64,000 nucleotides of DNA. It comes from Cryptomeria japonica. Taxonomy: Eukaryota; Streptophyta; Pinopsida; Cupressales; Cupressaceae. How positions within the stretch are numbered: the first letter of the stretch is position 1; each line of letters starts with the position of its first letter. A model generated the notes under the pieces. The model was not told the origin of the DNA, did no database searches, and saw only the letters and a program-made list of their open reading frames with translations. This document shows positions 1 through 11,866 of the stretch, piece after piece. The position numbers were made by a program, and so were the translations under genes. The DNA lies in NCBI RefSeq assembly GCF_030272615.1, contig NC_081413.1, positions 561,474,445 through 561,538,444 on the forward strand, written 5' to 3'.

Positions 1-1266
1 TTTTTCTTTTATTTCTTTAGTGTCTTTTCTAGGTTGATCTCTACAATCTCCAGCTAAATGTCCAACTTTGTGACAATGAAAACATGCCATACCAGGATTT
101 CTCCATGATCTTCAATTGTTCATTCCAAACCTTATAAAGTAGTTGGCACTTATATGTCCATATCTTCCACAACATTCACACCATATCCTTGTATTGTAAT
201 CCCATGGTACTGCAAAATATTGTCGGTAAGCATCTGTGTGAGTTCGGTAACCTCTAGCATTTGCTCAATGTGCATACTACATATAGTTCTTTTGCTTAAG
301 CTAACACTTCTCGGTACTATGTCCATATCTATTGCAATTTTTATGAAACTCTTTGAATTTTTCCTTGTGATAATTGTTCACAAACTTTGTCCTACATTGA
401 TTAGATGTGTGACCATATTTATTGCAATTGTAACAATAGCCTTTGGACTTAGTAACATTCAGTTGCTTACCTTTTCTGATTTGACACATGTTAGCATTGT
501 GACCTTGATTTCCACAGTAGTTGCAAATAGGCTTCTTTCTTTTGATGTTATTCTTGTTTCCATCTTACTTTGATGATTTTTCTCTCTCGGTAGTATAAAT
601 ACCCTTCTTGGTAGAGTCTTTTCCTTTGTAACCAAGTCCTACATCCTTGTTGGTTCTTCTTGTATTCAATTTCTCATCCAACATCTTTGATGCTTCATAA
701 CTCTTCTTGAGTGTTTCTTTGGATTTCTTCTCTGATTCAAGTTCATTGGTCAACCTTGATACTTCAAGTTTCAATGCTTGATTCTCATTATTTTTCAGAT
801 CTGCTTCATGATGTGCATAACCTAGTTGATCTGACAAATTTTGTTGAATTCCAGTCAACCTTATGATTTCATCATTCTTATCAGATACTAAGACTTCAAG
901 TTGTTGTTTCTCTCTTTCTAGATCTCTTACTTTATCCTTGGTTGTCCTCAATGCATCAAGATTTTCAGTCATCTGTGTGCTGAAATGTTCAAGTTCTCTT
1001 TTCATAGCTTTTAGTTGATCAGCCAATGCTTTGTTATTTTCATTCAATACTCCAATCATTTCTTCAGTTTCTTTAGATATACTATTCTTAGATGATGTCT
1101 CAATTTGTTCCACTAACTCTTGAGAGTCCTGCAAATCATCAGATAATCTTCTTCTCACTTTCAGAGATTTTTGCATTTGCCTTTGCATGTCTACAATCAC
1201 TTGATTAACATGACCCAGTTCTTCTTGCAGATATATAATCCTCTGAGATTGTTTATAGCCTTCCAT
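1..1266 (-). pseudogene. Gag-like protein of a minus-strand LTR element: coiled coil plus five zinc knuckles (partial)
   Basis: One minus-strand reading frame runs from an ATG at 1266 past the window start. Residues 1 to about 230 are a Glu/Lys/Gln-rich heptad-like coiled coil. Then come five CCHC knuckles or remnants, all in the same frame: CNYCGNQGHNANMC (about 489-530), CYNCNKYGHTSNQC (about 390-430), a degenerate NCNRYGHSTEKC (about 301-340), a degenerate CECCGRYGHISANY (about 135-175) and CFHCHKVGHLAGDC (about 45-88). In-frame stops (a TAA near 562, a TAG at 301, and others) break it, but I see no frameshift. It starts about 50 bp inside the primer binding site, as expected for gag. CCHC knuckles bind nucleic acid in retroelement Gags; five in a row is unusual, since plant copia Gags normally carry one. 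Whether pol follows cannot be seen because the element leaves the window. Confidence 0.8.
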
Positions 1267-1314
1267 TGATAAGATCTTTCTCTTTAGGTAGTTAAACCCT
1301 TTTCCAAGATTGAA

Positions 1315-1326
1315 GCTCTGATACCA
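1315..1326 (-). other. Primer binding site (initiator Met tRNA type)
   Basis: On the minus strand this reads TGGTATCAGAGC, the standard plant copia primer site complementary to the 3' end of initiator tRNA-Met. It lies 2 nt from the LTR end at 1329 and about 50 nt before the gag ATG. Confidence 0.85.
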
Positions 1327-1328
1327 AC

Positions 1329-2468
1329 TGTTAGGCCCAATATGGAAAGCTAATGTACTGAGAGGGGAGGGGTGAATCAGTACTCCAAAAACTTTCTTTA
1401 ACAATAACTTTACTATTATGCATAAACCGAATAGTGCAGTAACATAATGTAAAGCTAAAACAAATAGATAACAATCATACATGATTCACTCCGTAACACA
1501 TATATTTTGGTTATGCAGAAACTCTTGGTTAGAGAGAAAAGCTATGGTGGGGATGGCTCCCACAACTTCACTACTGCAATAATAAAGAGTGCTCGATTAG
1601 AGCTACATGTTTAGCTATTTTTGATAGCTTACCCTATTAGGAATATCAAGATCTGTTAGATCTACCTTGCTAAAATATTTTACAACACTTAATCTAAATG
1701 CTGCACCTAGTTAGAGGCTTTACAATTTATAGACTTGATTAGAGTCTTTTACCCTATTAAAGGTTTCTCTTACAACTTCAAAATATTACAATAAAATCAT
1801 TACAAATATCTACAACTTTACATCTAGAATGTTATAGCAGATTCTATGTCCTCAGAATAAGTTACCTTGCTTATAGCATACCTCGGTAACCCATATAGTA
1901 ACTCGGTAAACCCTTCTATTTACTCTATTCTTCGACTATTCTCTGAAAACCTTCTTGGTGACCTTTGTGTCTTTGTAACAGTCTTCTTACACTCATGCAC
2001 ACACTTCTTTAATTCTTAACTCATGCTATATAAATAGATCTCTTATGATGGTGATTCATTCATTGCTTCAATCTTACAAATATGATTTATCAAATGAATA
2101 ACTATGCAAATTATTTCATTGGTTAGATGTCATCAAAATCATACACAATCTTTAAGTGCAATTTCCAATGTGATAACAGTTAGATGTGACTTGATCTTGT
2201 AACACATTTTCATATGTATGTCTAGGTTCAATGAATCTAGTAACACGTTTCACTTGATGTATATCAGCTCGGTGTTTCATCTTTGCTGCTCAATAGACAT
2301 GAAATGATACTTGGTAGACACCTTGGTGTATACAACACTCTGAGACTACTTTCTTCAATAACTGACTGGACTGTGCATACTGACTGAATATCTCGGTAGA
2401 GATAACCGACTAGAGTATATAGAATAACTTTGAACATAAAACTAATGGCAAATTGTTAAGTAGTAACA
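1329..2468 (-). repeat. 5' LTR of the minus-strand element, about 1.14 kb
   Basis: The plus-strand left edge TGTTAGGCCC abuts the primer site and the right edge ends GTAGTAACA, giving TGTTA...TAACA termini. Right of 2468 the sequence switches at once to plus-strand copia integrase coding, so this is an insertion junction. The first bases after the LTR, ATAAC, should be the target duplication, but the other end of the element is outside the window. The left part holds the pyrimidine-rich tract (minus strand CACCCCTCCCCTCTCAG) typical of the 3' end of these LTRs. No second LTR is available to confirm the boundaries. Confidence 0.7.
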
Positions 2469-4659
2469 ATAACAAGACTGTAGTTGAAGCAGCTAGGACA
2501 ATGTTGATCCAAGGAAAGGTTGCTCACACTTTTTGGAGAGAAACTGTGAGCACTGCAGTCTATACTATGAACTGGGTAATCATCAAGAAAGGTATATTTA
2601 AAACCCCTTATGAGTATTGGACCAAAAAAACTCCCACTTTGAGTTATTTTAAAGTATTTGGTAGTAAGTGTTACATCAAGAGAGGTGAGAATCTAAGAAA
2701 GTTTGATGCTAAATGTGATGAAGGAATATTTCTGGGATATTCCACCAAGAGTAAAGCTCTCAAGTGCTAGAACAATAGAACACAAAAAATTGTTGAGAGT
2801 ATCAATGTCAAGGTTGATGAATCCCCTGAGGAACTTGAGGAAACATACAGTGAGAAAGTGGAAGATGAACTGGGTATAGCCTTCTGGGAACTGGTCAAGA
2901 AAGAAACAAGTAAAGATCTTAATGTTCTTGTACCAGTAGAAGCTATAGTAGGTGAAGAAGAAAAAGTAAGTGAAGAAGAAGATGTAAAGCTAGCAGAACT
3001 AGAAAGAGTCATTACTAGATATGTGAAACTACATCATGATCTGAAGCAGATCATAAGAGATAAAGATGCAAGGATACTCACAAGAAGAAGAGTGAAAGAA
3101 CACTCTTGCATAATTTCTGAATTGGAGCCCAAGACTTCCAAAGAGGCACTTACAGATGAAGACTGGATTAAGGCAATGGAAGAGGAGCTAGACCAGATAG
3201 AAAAGAATGCAACATGGTCCTTGGTACCCAGACTAGAACATAAGAATGTTATAGGTACCAAATGGGTCTTTAGGAATAAGCTAAATGAAGAAGGCATAGT
3301 TGTAAGGAACAAGGCAAGACTTGTATGCGAGGGATACACTCGGGAAGAGGGAGAAGACTATGGAGAAAACTTTTCTCTTGTGGCTAGACTGGAAGGTGTT
3401 TGAATGCTACTTGAGTTTGCAGCATTCAAGGGATTTAAGGTTTATCAGATGGATGTGAAGTCTATGTTCTTTAATAGAATCCTAGAAGAGGAAGTGTATA
3501 TTGAGCAACTAGATGGGTTTTCCTTATCAGAAGATAGTAACATGGTGTGTAGATTACACAAAGCCCTGTATGGATTAAAAAAAGAACCTAGGGAATGGTA
3601 TGAATAGTTACACTCTCATCTTGTGAAGATAGGATTTCATAGAATAAGTGAGGATAGTAACATCTACCTAAAATCTGAAGGTGATCATATTTTGATATGT
3701 GAAGTATTTGTAGATGACATAATATTTGGAGGAGATGATGAAATGAGCCATGCTTTTGCAGATGAAATGAAGAAAGAGTTTGAGATGTCTTTGATTGGAG
3801 AGATAAAGTTCTTCATTGGTTTACATATTCAACAAATGAAAGGGGTTTCTTTATTACCCAATCCAAGTATGTCAAATAGTTATTGAAGACCTTTGGCATA
3901 GAGGAGAGCAAACTAGTTGGTACACCAATGGTGACCAGCTATAAACTGACTAAGGAAGATGATTCAGGGTTGGTGAATGAGGAGGATTACCGGTCAATGA
4001 TTGGTAAGATACACTATGTGGTGCACAGTAGACCAAATATTGCTCATGTGGTGGGCATAGTAGCTCATTTTCAAAAAAAGTCCAAGAGAATCCCACTTGG
4101 TAGCAGTCAAGAGGATTCTTAGATACCTAAAAGGGACTGTTGACTATGGATTATGGTATCCATACAATGGTGATTTTAATCTCAAGGTATTTACTGATGC
4201 AGATTGGGCAAGTAATGTAGACAACTAAAAGAGCACAACCGGTGAGCATTCTTTCTTGGTGGAAGAATAGTGTCCTAGATAAGCAAGAACCAGAGCTGTA
4301 TTTATTAGTCTATAGCTGAAGTGGAGTATGTGGCAGCATCTATGAACAACTCTTAGGCAATTTGGATGAAACATGTATTGGATGGTTTCAAAGTACCTAT
4401 ATATGAATCGGTGAGTATATTCTGTGACAATACTAGTGCAATCATTATTTCCAAAAATATGGTATTGCATGCTAGAACTAAACACATTGAGCTCAAGTAT
4501 CATTTCTTGAGAGAGAAGGTTCAAAATAGAGAGGTTGTATTACAACATGTTTCCAGTAAGGAGCATTTGGTAGACATATTCACTAAACCCTTACCGAAGA
4601 CTACATTTACCTTTTTGAGAGGTGAATTAGGGGTTTTGCCCCTTCATGAAGTAAACTAA
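2469..4659 (+). pseudogene. Ty1/copia pol remnant: integrase C-terminus, reverse transcriptase, RNase H
   Basis: Decayed copia polyprotein starting inside integrase (KTVVEAARTML) at the LTR insertion junction. The integrase C-terminal part runs to about 2768, followed by an acidic linker. RT runs from about 3150 to 3890, with WVFRNKLNEEG, a KMDVK-like MDVKSMF, LYGLKKEPREWYE and the polymerase box FVDDIIFGG near 3706-3732. RNase H spans about 4100-4659, with FTDADWA near 4193 and the closing ARTKHIELKYHF and IFTKPLP motifs. Frame 2 carries in-frame stops at 2768, 3401 and 3605. The frame shifts near 3870 and again around 4110 and 4366, so it cannot make an active enzyme. The order IN-RT-RH is diagnostic of Ty1/copia. 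The 5' half lies beyond the insertion at 1-2468. This element's family is a candidate source of enzymes for elements A and B. Confidence 0.9.
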
Positions 4660-4938
4660 AGATGTGTGCCACACATCAGTCAGGTATCACAATGATAAAT
4701 CTTTTAGGATTGATATATTGAAGGATTATACTCCATAGGCGGAGCAGCATAGTGGAGTATGGAAGTTTATGCCTCCACTTTGGCATTATTGTCAAAGGGG
4801 GAGAAGATATATAATAAGGAGAGAAGATATCAGATAGGGGAGAAGATATCTAATGCTGATATTTTAGTTGGACTGGTCTATGATTTTTTTAGTTGTAATG
4901 CTACACTGAGTATTGGCATCAATTCCAAAGGGGGAGAT
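4660..4938 (+). other. 3' untranslated region with duplicated polypurine tract
   Basis: After the RNase H stop there is 280 bp of untranslated sequence. It holds an internal PPT-like copy, TTGTCAAAGGGGGAGA (about 4789), a stretch of repeated GGAGAAGATAT words (4800-4850), and the terminal PPT AAAGGGGGAGAT (4927-4938) touching the LTR. The same two-copy layout occurs in the other copia-type elements here. Confidence 0.7.
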
Positions 4939-6310
4939 TGTTGGCATTAGATGAACTGGTTTGATGATGATGACAATAAGTGCAAGTGAACCGATATGAA
5001 GATTGGAAGAAATTGGTGAACTGATATGAGGAGATTTAGTTAACTGGTGTCTGGGTTTCACTAAGTGTGACTACCGATTGGTAGTTTGAGCTCTAGGGTT
5101 TCTGAATTGGAAATCCAGCTTGTGCGATGCAACCAATGATATTTTGTGATGAGTTAGCTAAGATATTAGGAAGAGATCGAGATGCCAAGTAAGTTTTGTG
5201 CATGTGAAGGATTTCCTTGAGGATCTTTCATATAAAGATTGACTGCATTAAATATCTACCTCGGGAATGAACATTCTTCTTAGAGGTATGAGAATAAAGT
5301 GTGACAGGTTACTAATTTCTATGTGCGGTGAAGAATGGATGATGCATAATGACTTGTGATTTGTTTGAGATTGTTTCATTCTATGTAAAATGTTTGGATG
5401 GTTAGGATTGGACCGCCTATAATTGTAAGCCTAAGATGCTTAGGGTTTAGGGTTTATTCTATCGACCTAATTGTTGTCTATAAGGTCGATGATGTTTGTT
5501 ATTGTAAGTTGTTGGCAAAATTTGTGTGTGTATCCAAGTGATGAGATACTTGCCAGACCAATGAGAGAAAACTGCAGAGTGTGATTGCAGAGTAGAGGAA
5601 GTGAAAGGGATCTGCCTTAGCATATAATGTTGTTATCAGATTAGAGTTTTACGTATTGTCTTCTAACCATTTTAACAGAAGGAAAATCCCTTTCTCGGGT
5701 AGCTTTAACAAGCTTATTGTAAATCCTCTAACTAGGTGATTCAAGTTTATTGAGTTCTTTAAATCCTCAAGCAAGGTAACCTTTAATAGGGTTTCAACCT
5801 TTAATAGGGTATATAGCCATCCCTTAACCAGGCGATCTTTAACAAGATTGGTTCCTATTAGAACCTTATTGTAAAGTCTTTAACCAAACTAGGCTCCTAA
5901 CAAAGTGAGCTTCAAGAGAGTTCAAAACAAGCTTGTGGGTATTCATCCCCATCGTGGTTTTTCCCATTTGGGTTTCCATGTCAAAAATCTATGTCATGAG
6001 TTATGCATTTTACATGTGATGATTAAGTATTCTTTGATTGAGTGATTATGCATGCAGAGCTAATGGTTATGGTATTGTTTATATACCACATGCATATGTT
6101 TATGGCTGAAGTAGTTATCAAGTATTCAATGTATTTGAAGTGTTCATTTTTACTCATTTATGTTGTCTAAAGTCTTACTATGTTTAACCAGTATTGCCAT
6201 GGTTAAGTTCAGTAATGAAGACAACCAGTTAGTATTGTTTTAACTTGATAAGTTGCAGAGAAGTTTTTGTATGTACCGATTCACCGCCCCCCCTCTTAGT
6301 ACCAGTTAGG
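4939..6310 (+). repeat. 3' LTR of the plus-strand copia element
   Basis: It begins TGTTGGCATTAGATG directly after the PPT and includes a TATA-like CTATAAGG near 5477. It also carries the TTTTTCCCATTTGGGTTTCC block (about 5960) seen in the other copia-type LTRs here, and ends with CCCCCCCTCTTAGTACC near 6290. The exact right edge (between about 6296 and 6325) cannot be fixed because the 5' LTR is outside the window. A tandem telo-box, TTAGGGTTTAGGGTTTA, sits at 5440-5456. Confidence 0.75.
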
Positions 6311-6539
6311 GTATCTGTTGTTCATCATTATTCATCACTTCCCTCTTAATTTAAAGAGGTTTCCTATGCATTGGTGTAGCCATTTACTACTAAAAAATGT
6401 TTTTTGGGATAGGTGGTGGATGGTTTTTGACGAACCACCTTGTAATAATTTTGGCGTTCCATTATATTTTTTGAGGAAACTATATTGTAAGTTTATCCTT
6501 AATGAGTGGCTGAACTATTTTGATATGAGAGAGTTCTAG
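6311..6539 (+). other. Unassigned sequence with a short open frame
   Basis: A 73-codon open frame (6318-6539) is rich in Phe, Leu and Trp and I recognise nothing in it. It lies between the copia 3' LTR and the exon-like series that follows, and could be a decayed exon or chance. Confidence 0.2.
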
Positions 6540-6973
6540 GGTAGAGGTGGTGGCTCTACCTAGGATAGACTTGGAGCCTAGAGGGTACTGGACCCGCAGA
6601 GTCGCATCCTCCTAGCACCTAAACGTATGGTGCATTTGATGATCCTAGTAGTCTTGAAAGAGTCGATGGAGATATAGACTCTTAAGGCGGCCACAAAATT
6701 TTTTGATGTCATCATTCAACATGGGACATAGTTATCACACCCTCTTGGCCTAGACGATGATCTAGTAGTTGAGCCACTTGGCCTTGGTCATCCCATTCAT
6801 CATGTGTGTCCCCATTATTCAAGTATATTCTCTAGGATGGATGTCAAGACTAGTGTAGATGGTTCCACGTCCCATCTATGTACGATTTGCAGAAGTAGAT
6901 GTCACACTAGCACTACAAAGGATGTGGTGATAATTTGATGGATATGGTGTTTTTTGGTCAGATGGAGACACAG
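6540..6973 (+). pseudogene. Exon-like stretch of an unidentified gene, ending at a GT donor
   Basis: A reading frame from about 6590 to 6940 is open apart from two TAGs and encodes, for example, GLDDDLVVEPLGLGHP and CTICRSRCHTSTTK. It ends close to a CAG/GTGTGT donor at 6973/6974. I could not confirm its start or which frame joins the next exon. I do not recognise the protein. It is included because the pieces downstream behave as a consistent phase-0 exon series. Confidence 0.35.
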
Positions 6974-7051
6974 GTGTGTTGATTTTAGTTGATAACATTT
7001 TATTTATCAATCATTTAAAAATTTTAATTGTAAATTAATTTTCATTTATAG

Positions 7052-7162
7052 ATCAATTTAAATTGATACAAACAATATGCATTTGAAGTTGCAATAGTGG
7101 GTGTTAGTACACCATTTGATATTCCTCCTACAGTTATTGCACTTGTAGCTTTGATGCCTGAG
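7052..7162 (+). pseudogene. Exon-like segment (37 codons, phase 0) of an unidentified gene
   Basis: An AG acceptor (TTTATAG) precedes and a GT donor (GAG/GTATAA) follows. Read in phase 0 it encodes QYAFEVAIVGVSTPFDIPP and continues to LVALMPE, with one TGA near its start. Surrounding DNA is AT-rich and intron-like. The product is unknown. Confidence 0.45.
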
Positions 7163-7267
7163 GTATAAATTTTGTAACATGTTAAAATAGAATAGTACTT
7201 TGAATTCAAAAAACAATTATAAGATATACTAAATCTCTTTAATTCATATTTATTTTGTGTTTTGTAG

Positions 7268-7357
7268 GCATTGTCAGGGGATCAAATATCCTAGATTGAT
7301 AATGTCATGCTCTCAATGATCAAATTTGGCCTAGAAAGATATGCAATATCATATTTT
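7268..7357 (+). pseudogene. Exon-like segment (30 codons, phase 0) of the same unidentified gene
   Basis: It is flanked by TTTTGTAG acceptor and TTT/GTACAC donor. It encodes ALSGDQIS, one in-frame TAG, then IDNVMLSMIKFGLERY. Exactly 90 nt, so the frame is preserved. Confidence 0.45.
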
Positions 7358-7473
7358 GTACACCTCATTTTATGAATTATTTTGATTGAATATGCAAGTC
7401 ATTTGATTTTAGATTTGTTAAATTATGTTTAATATTATCTACTAATATCTCGTATTAAATTTATTTGTTTTAG

Positions 7474-7542
7474 GGTATCCCACGCATGTCTAGGACACCT
7501 CCTCGGTGAAAGAAATCCTTGAGGACACCTAAACGTCAAAAG
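7474..7542 (+). pseudogene. Exon-like segment (23 codons, phase 0), basic
   Basis: It lies between a TTTTAG acceptor and an AAG/GTAATT donor. It encodes a Lys/Arg-rich peptide, GIPRMSRTPPR then one TGA (a CGA-to-TGA change would explain it) then KKSLRTPKRQK. The intron after it was later split by the copia element at 7686. Confidence 0.45.
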
Positions 7543-7685
7543 GTAATTCAACACATTTTTAATTGAAACAATTATTTGAAAAGGTTGAATTTATCTTAAT
7601 TAGAACTTTTAGATTGATTAGTGTTTTTTGTCTATTTTACATACATCAACAATTAAGATTTATGGAATTGTTGAATGCACCTAAT

Positions 7686-8919
7686 TATTAGACAGTTCAA
7701 ATAATTGGAGGACAACTAAGAGGGTGGGGGGGGGGGGGGTGAATTAGTTGTCACCAGTTTACCGGAACCTTAAGCATTTAAAAATTTATTATCGGAACAC
7801 AAAAGATCAATATCGAGATACATGGACTATTTACTGGAATAACATATATACCAATTAATCACAGGCAACAATTAGAGAAGAGATACCATCCACATGACAC
7901 CAAGATTTGTACTTGGAAAACTTGGTGAAGGGAAAAACCATGGTGGGAAGCCTACACATAGTTAGATAATACTTTTGTAGTAAGTATGTGATTACAAATT
8001 AAGGGGCATGCACTTTCATTAAGGGAAACAACCTATAGCACATTGCTCATTACAAAAGGAGTCTCACTGACTACATAAGAAATATAGACTACAATCTGGA
8101 AGGAAGAATGAGCTGCAATAATAGCATTTCCTATGCCTGAGTACGGTTTTGGTTAAGCTATGTACCAAATATATTAAATGTCTTACATAAAACCAACTCG
8201 ATCACCTACGATCTCCCAAATCCTCTACATGAATTAGTATTACATTATTTGCTTGCATACCATAATCTACAATGAGATCATACACATATATATACAAACC
8301 CTTAGACCTTCAACAATAAGGTCAACCACCTAAAAAATAAATCAATTACATAATTATAAAACATGTCAGCCTGAGGTTAAACATATATCATCCAACCCAT
8401 AAGTCATCCCATAAACACATTGAGGAGTCCAATCAATATGTTACATTAACTCGATCCATAACCTAGATAGCATCGGACCCAATTTAGGTCCACACATGCT
8501 AAAGCAATGATCCCAATTAGTCAAGGCTCGAACACAATCACCATTAGCATTCTAAAACTCTTCTAGAAGATGCATCAACACCACTTATGCATAAAATAAA
8601 AAGATATTCATTGAATCAGTACATATGAAACCCTCATCGGATCAATAAACCAGACTTACCAGCATATAAGATAGTATCCAATCACTAGATCAATACCAAC
8701 TAACTGAATATATATCTGAATAGAATGACTAATAGATCTAAGCCAATACCATAAGACAAAGCATACTAGATTATACTGGATCAACATGATCATACCAACT
8801 TGAAAAGAATAATCCTACTGGGACCAACCGGATACCAGTAAATAGCCAAAGTAGCTAGTGTTGACATCAATGACAAAACATCAATGCAACACATAATCAA
8901 TTCCTTCAAATTACCAATA
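7686..8919 (-). repeat. 3' LTR of the minus-strand copia element
   Basis: It is about 1.23 kb and aligns by eye with the copy at 13554-14757 through most of its length, starting with TTAGACAGTTCAAATAA. A poly-G run of about 15 (near 7726-7739) lies where the other copy reads GAGGGGG. The minus-strand start abuts the PPT at 8920. Confidence 0.85.
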
Positions 8920-9290
8920 ATCTCCCCCTTTGGCATTGATGGCAACACTAGATGTGAAAAACATCCAAGGGCCAACAAATATCAAATAAATATCCCACAC
9001 AAGAATATAGAAATGAAATTTTGATCCATACTCTCCTTGTAGATGATATCTCAGTTAAGTTCTACAAATTTCTCCCCCTAATGTATATAACTCATTCATT
9101 TTTTCATATGAATATCTCTCCCCCTTTGACATCAATGCCAAAAATTTGACATAAATACCAAAACAAAATCATAAACCATTGAATCACAAGCCTAACTACT
9201 CCCCCTAAGTAGTAGCATCACCACATCAATCCAGAATGAATAATAGCTTTGATAATGCATACCGAACTAATGCCAAATAGCATGAATCAG
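8920..9290 (-). other. PPT and 3' untranslated region of the minus-strand copia element
   Basis: The terminal PPT reads on the minus strand as AAAGGGGGAGAT (about 8920-8931). A second PPT-like copy, CAAAGGGGGAGAG, lies near 9117-9130. No coding is seen between the RNase H end and the LTR. Confidence 0.7.
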
Positions 9291-10860
9291 GTTTCTACCA
9301 AAGGTGCAGAAACCCCTGATTTGTCTCTGAGGTAGTCAAATGATTCTTTAGGCAAAGGATTAGTGAAGATGTCTACAATCTTCTCTTTAGTGTTCACATA
9401 AACCAATCTAACTTCATTTTCTTCCATCTTCTCCTTCAGAAAGTTATACTTGATAAATATGTACTTTTTCTTAGAGTGGAATACCAAATTCTTTGATGTC
9501 TATAGCAACAGAGTTATCAAGGTGAATAATTGTTGATTCATTGCAATGTACTTTTATGTCCTTTAACATTTTCTTTATCCATAGAACTTGTGTACAATTA
9601 GTAGTAGCAACAATATACTCAAATTCAATAGTAGATAGGGAAGTAGATGATTGTTTCTTGTTGATCCATCAAATAATTTTCTTTCCAAGAAAGAAAGCTC
9701 CACTAGAAGTACTCTTCCGATCACCAACATCACCTACCCAATTTGCATCTATATATGCACATAAAGTAAAGTCATCATCTTTAGGATGTACCGCAAACCA
9801 TATTAAGATGTTCCTTGTAAGTACTTAAAAATCCTTTTCACAACACTCATGATTTTCTCTAGGATCACTTCTATATCTTGATGCAATGCAAACTACATTC
9901 ATTATATCTAGTCTAGTTTGAGTCAAATATAGCAGACCTCCAATCATAGACTTGTATCTTGTAGGATTTATCAATGCAGATTCATCTTTCTTTGACAATT
10001 TATCACTTGTAACCTTAGGAGTACTAACCGGTTTAGAATTTTCAAGACCAAATTTCTTCAACAACTCCCTAGAATACTTAGTTTGACAGATGAAAATACC
10101 TTTATCCATCTGAGTAATCTGCAAACCTAAGAAATTTTTTATTTCCCCAATCATAGACATCTCAAATTCATTCTCCATATTGTTAGAAAATTCCATGCAC
10201 AACTTATCCTCACCTCCGAAAATGATGTCATCAACAAAGACCTCAATAATCAGTATATCATCATCATTTACTTTATAATATAGATTACTCTCAATATTAC
10301 CTTTAGTAAAACCAAGTTTTAAAAGATAATTGTCCAACCTTTCATACCATGCTCTAGGTGCCTCTTTTAGTCCATATAAGGATTTCTTTAACCTGCAAAC
10401 CATTTTTTATCATCTGAAAGTGAAAAACCATTAGGTTTCTCAATATAAACTTCCTCATCAAGATCCCCATTCAGAAAATCACACTTAACATCCATCTAAC
10501 AAACCTTGTAGTTTTTATGTGTAGCATAGGCAAGAAATAATCTTGCAGCTTCAATCCAAGATACTGGTGCAAAGGTTTGACCATAATCAATTCCTTCCTT
10601 CTAATAATATCCTTTACAAACCAATCTAGCTTTATTCCTCACAACTTGTCCAACTTCATTTAGTTTATTCCTAAAAACCCATTTAGTTCCAATAACATTC
10701 TTATTTTTAGGCCCGGGAACTAAAATCCATGTGTTATTCTTTTCTATCTAATCTAATTCTTCTTCCATAACTTTCATCCAACATTCATCTTTACATTCTT
10801 CATTTATTGATACCAGTTCAACTTGAGAAATTAAACATACCTCATCAGCTATCAAACTTC
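9287..10860 (-). pseudogene. Copia reverse transcriptase and RNase H, broken
   Basis: RT is clear in a 192-codon frame at 10403-9825: LYGLKEAPRAWYE, the polymerase box FVDDIIFGG, FLGLQITQMDKG, then the RYKSMIGGLLYLTQTR motif. More N-terminal RT (complement of about 10860-10410) survives with stops. The RNase H end is at 9487-9287, with KYNFLKEK and IFTNPLPKESF. The segment 9541-9824 between them holds further decayed RNase H sequence. Frames differ between the pieces, so several frameshifts have accumulated. Confidence 0.88.
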
Positions 10861-11866
10861 TTCTTGTCATCACTCCTTTGGTCTTATCCCCAATGATCTA
10901 GTCTTCTGAGTGATTAAACCTTACATACCTAGGAGATTTTTGATTCTTTGTTCCTCTTCCTTGATCTTCAGTTACTGTTGAATTTTTTGATACTATCGGA
11001 GTAACTAGTTCAACAATCTATTCCAGTAAAGGTGTTACTAGTTCAGTTATGATCATTTTTGCTACTGGTTCTTGCTCATAAATTCTAATTTGACTTCTAT
11101 TCAGCTCATCCACTTTGGCATTAGTGCTCTCCACAATTCCCTGGAATCATTTGTTATAACATCTATATGCTTTATTTTCATTAGAATAACCAAGAAATAT
11201 TCCTTCATCACATCTAGGATCAAAATTACCAATGAAATCATCTCTCTTGATATAACATTTACTACCAAAGATTCTTAAGTACTTAAGTATAGGTGTATTG
11301 CCAAACTATAACTCATAACGTGTCTTACCAGTTTCTCCTTTGATATGAATTATGTTGAATGTTTAAACTATTGTGCTCACTTCTTCTCTCTAGTAGATAT
11401 AAGGTAGATTAGCTTCCATCATCATGGTTTTAGCAGCATCCAAGATAGTTATGTTCTTTCTTTCCACAACTCCATTTTGTTGAGGTGTCCAAGGAATAGA
11501 AAATTGTCTCCTTATCCCATGATTCTCAAAAAAGTTATTAAACTCATTGGATGTGAATTCTCCACCATGATCTGACCTTAAGCACTTGATCCTCAATCAT
11601 GTCTTAGTTTCAACCTTATCTTTAAATATTTTAAATTTCAAAAGTCTCAAATTTCTCCCTTAGAAAAGTAACCCACATCATTCTAGAGTAATCATCAATG
11701 ATTAGCATTAAATATTTATCACCTTGAAAACTTTTGATTCTAGTAGGACCACACAAATCAGTATGAATAAGATCAAGAACATCATTATATTTGTCTTGTA
11801 TACTCTTAAAAGAGGTCCTAAACTATTTTCCCATTTGACATTCTTTACATACTAGATTATAGGGCT
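10861..11866 (-). pseudogene. Copia integrase, broken
   Basis: The best-preserved piece (11596-11390) shows RSDHGGEFTSNEF, then WTPQQNGVVERKN, which hold the second Asp and the Glu of the integrase D,D-35-E core. More integrase and linker sequence lies on either side with stops. Confidence 0.85.

Noticed and set aside
7724-7740. Poly-G run of about 15 as a possible G-quadruplex
   Set aside because: It lies at a G-rich site of the LTR that is GAGGGGG in the partner copy; simple homopolymer expansion or a sequencing artefact is likelier.
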